Source: Quisquiliibacterium sp. (GTDB lineage: Bacteria; Pseudomonadota; Gammaproteobacteria; Burkholderiales; Burkholderiaceae_E). Taken from it: a stretch of DNA of 6,046 nt. The stretch's first letter is position 1. Each line of letters begins with the position of its first letter. The notes under the pieces were generated by a model. It did no database searches and was not told the origin of the DNA. It worked only from the letters and a program-made list of their open reading frames with translations. The stretch lies in assembly GCA_030830765.1 (NCBI GenBank), contig JAURMJ010000066.1, forward strand, positions 1-6,046. The letters are read 5' to 3'. Below are positions 5,334-6,046 of the stretch, piece by piece. The position numbers and the translations under genes were made by a program.

Positions 5334-6046
5334 ATGATCCTGCTCAAGCTCGCCGCCGTGCCGGCTGTCGTCTGGCTGGCCAGTTGGGCCGGACGGCGCT
5401 GGGGTCACCGGGCATCAGGCCTGATCAGTGGGCTGCCGGTGATCTCCGGACCGATCCTGCTGTTCGTTGCACTGGAGACCCCGCGACAGTTCGCAGCAGA
5501 CATCAGCTGGACGACGATGAGTTCATCGCCGGCCGTTGCGATGCACTGCCTGGCCTATGCCTGGCTTGCGCAGAGACCGTTCGGCGGTCGGTTTCATCCG
5601 CTGCTGTGCCTGCTCGGGGCCTGGCTTGCCTATGTAGGTTCAGCGATGGTGTTTTCGGGCTTCGTGCTCAAGGGTCCGCATGGCGCGCTGCTTGCAATCG
5701 GGCTGATGGTCACGGCTGCGGCACTGATGCCGTCGGTCCGCGCACCGATTGCGATTCCGCGCATCCCGGCCTCGGAAATCCTGATCCGGATGCTGGCCTC
5801 CTTGGCCATCGCCACCATCGTCACACTGGGTGCGCAGACGCTGGGTTCCCGGGTCAGCGGCATCCTGCTGGCTTTTCCGATCACGGCCTCGGTGTTGCCG
5901 CTGTTCACGCTTGCGCTGTACGGGGCTCAGGCAACTGCCCGGCTCCTGACCGGATTCGTCACTGGGCTGGTCGGATTTGCGCTTTACTTCTATCTGTTCG
6001 CAACACTGATCCTGCCGTCGGGCATCGCCATCGCCGCGCTGGTTGG
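5334..6046 (+). CDS. Polytopic membrane protein with internal duplication (partial, C-terminus missing)
   Basis: An open frame of 237 codons runs without a stop to the right edge. The protein is strongly hydrophobic with several predicted membrane helices: roughly residues 1-20, 28-50, 62-75, 86-106, 112-128, 146-165, 168-192 and 199-220 or beyond. Two segments resemble each other: GHRASGLISGLPVISGPILLFVALE (near 24-48, shown here in part by GLISGLP and GPILLF) and GSRVSGILLAFPITASVLPL (near 166-185), each a small-residue turn followed by a Gly-Pro-containing helix and a polar stretch. This points to a duplicated membrane unit similar in style to GlpM/DUF3147 proteins, an impression from memory only. 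The ATG at 5334 is the only ATG, GTG or TTG between the in-frame stop at 5307-5309 and residue 9; no Shine-Dalgarno is visible. It may be co-transcribed with the GST gene 39 bases upstream. Function is unknown; transport is a guess. Confidence 0.75.
   Translation, partial: MILLKLAAVPAVVWLASWAGRRWGHRASGLISGLPVISGPILLFVALETPRQFAADISWTTMSSSPAVAMHCLAYAWLAQRPFGGRFHPLLCLLGAWLAYVGSAMVFSGFVLKGPHGALLAIGLMVTAAALMPSVRAPIAIPRIPASEILIRMLASLAIATIVTLGAQTLGSRVSGILLAFPITASVLPLFTLALYGAQATARLLTGFVTGLVGFALYFYLFATLILPSGIAIAALV

Noticed and set aside
5630..5908. 92-residue open frame on the minus strand at the right end
   Set aside because: It is antisense to the membrane protein frame, which is open over more than 700 bases and has clear transmembrane pattern.
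1..6046. Defence system, mobile element, CRISPR array or RNA gene
   Set aside because: I saw no spaced repeat array, transposase, integrase, toxin-antitoxin pair, nuclease or tRNA/rRNA-like sequence. The content is metabolic.

Overview
The window is a stretch of ordinary-looking bacterial chromosome. It is GC-rich, with codons that favour G or C at the third position (CTG, GCC, ATC). The gene families and codon use suggest a high-GC proteobacterium, probably beta- or gammaproteobacterial, but nothing here fixes the taxon. I found no rRNA, tRNA, CRISPR array, insertion sequence or phage gene.

Left part (1-1658, minus strand): two genes lie head to tail, 14 bases apart, and look like an operon. 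The first is an FMN-dependent 2-hydroxy acid oxidase/dehydrogenase of 360 residues. The second is an oxaloacetate-decarboxylase-like enzyme of the isocitrate lyase/PEP mutase superfamily, cut by the left edge of the window. A 222-base divergent intergenic region (1659-1880) follows. It holds a perfect 15-base palindrome, two 11-base direct repeats and a possible -10 element.

Middle (1881-3362, plus strand): a full-length M81 metallopeptidase of the MlrC (microcystinase C) family. It converges on a minus-strand MDR-superfamily oxidoreductase (3414-4406) that resembles the MECR/ETR1 type of 2-enoyl thioester reductase. The 51 bases between their stop codons contain an inverted repeat.

Right part (plus strand): a glutathione S-transferase like the Nu-class YfcG/YghU proteins (4608-5294), and then a polytopic membrane protein (from 5334) that runs off the right edge and appears to contain two copies of a GlpM-like membrane unit.

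The best working idea for how the genes fit together is a small catabolic locus. A 2-hydroxy acid would be oxidised to a 2-oxo acid by the FMN enzyme, then decarboxylated or cleaved by the ICL/PEPM-superfamily enzyme. The divergent MlrC-like hydrolase would release the substrate from a peptide-like or amide precursor. This is inferred from gene order. The enoyl-reductase-like enzyme, the GST and the membrane protein may be unrelated neighbours.
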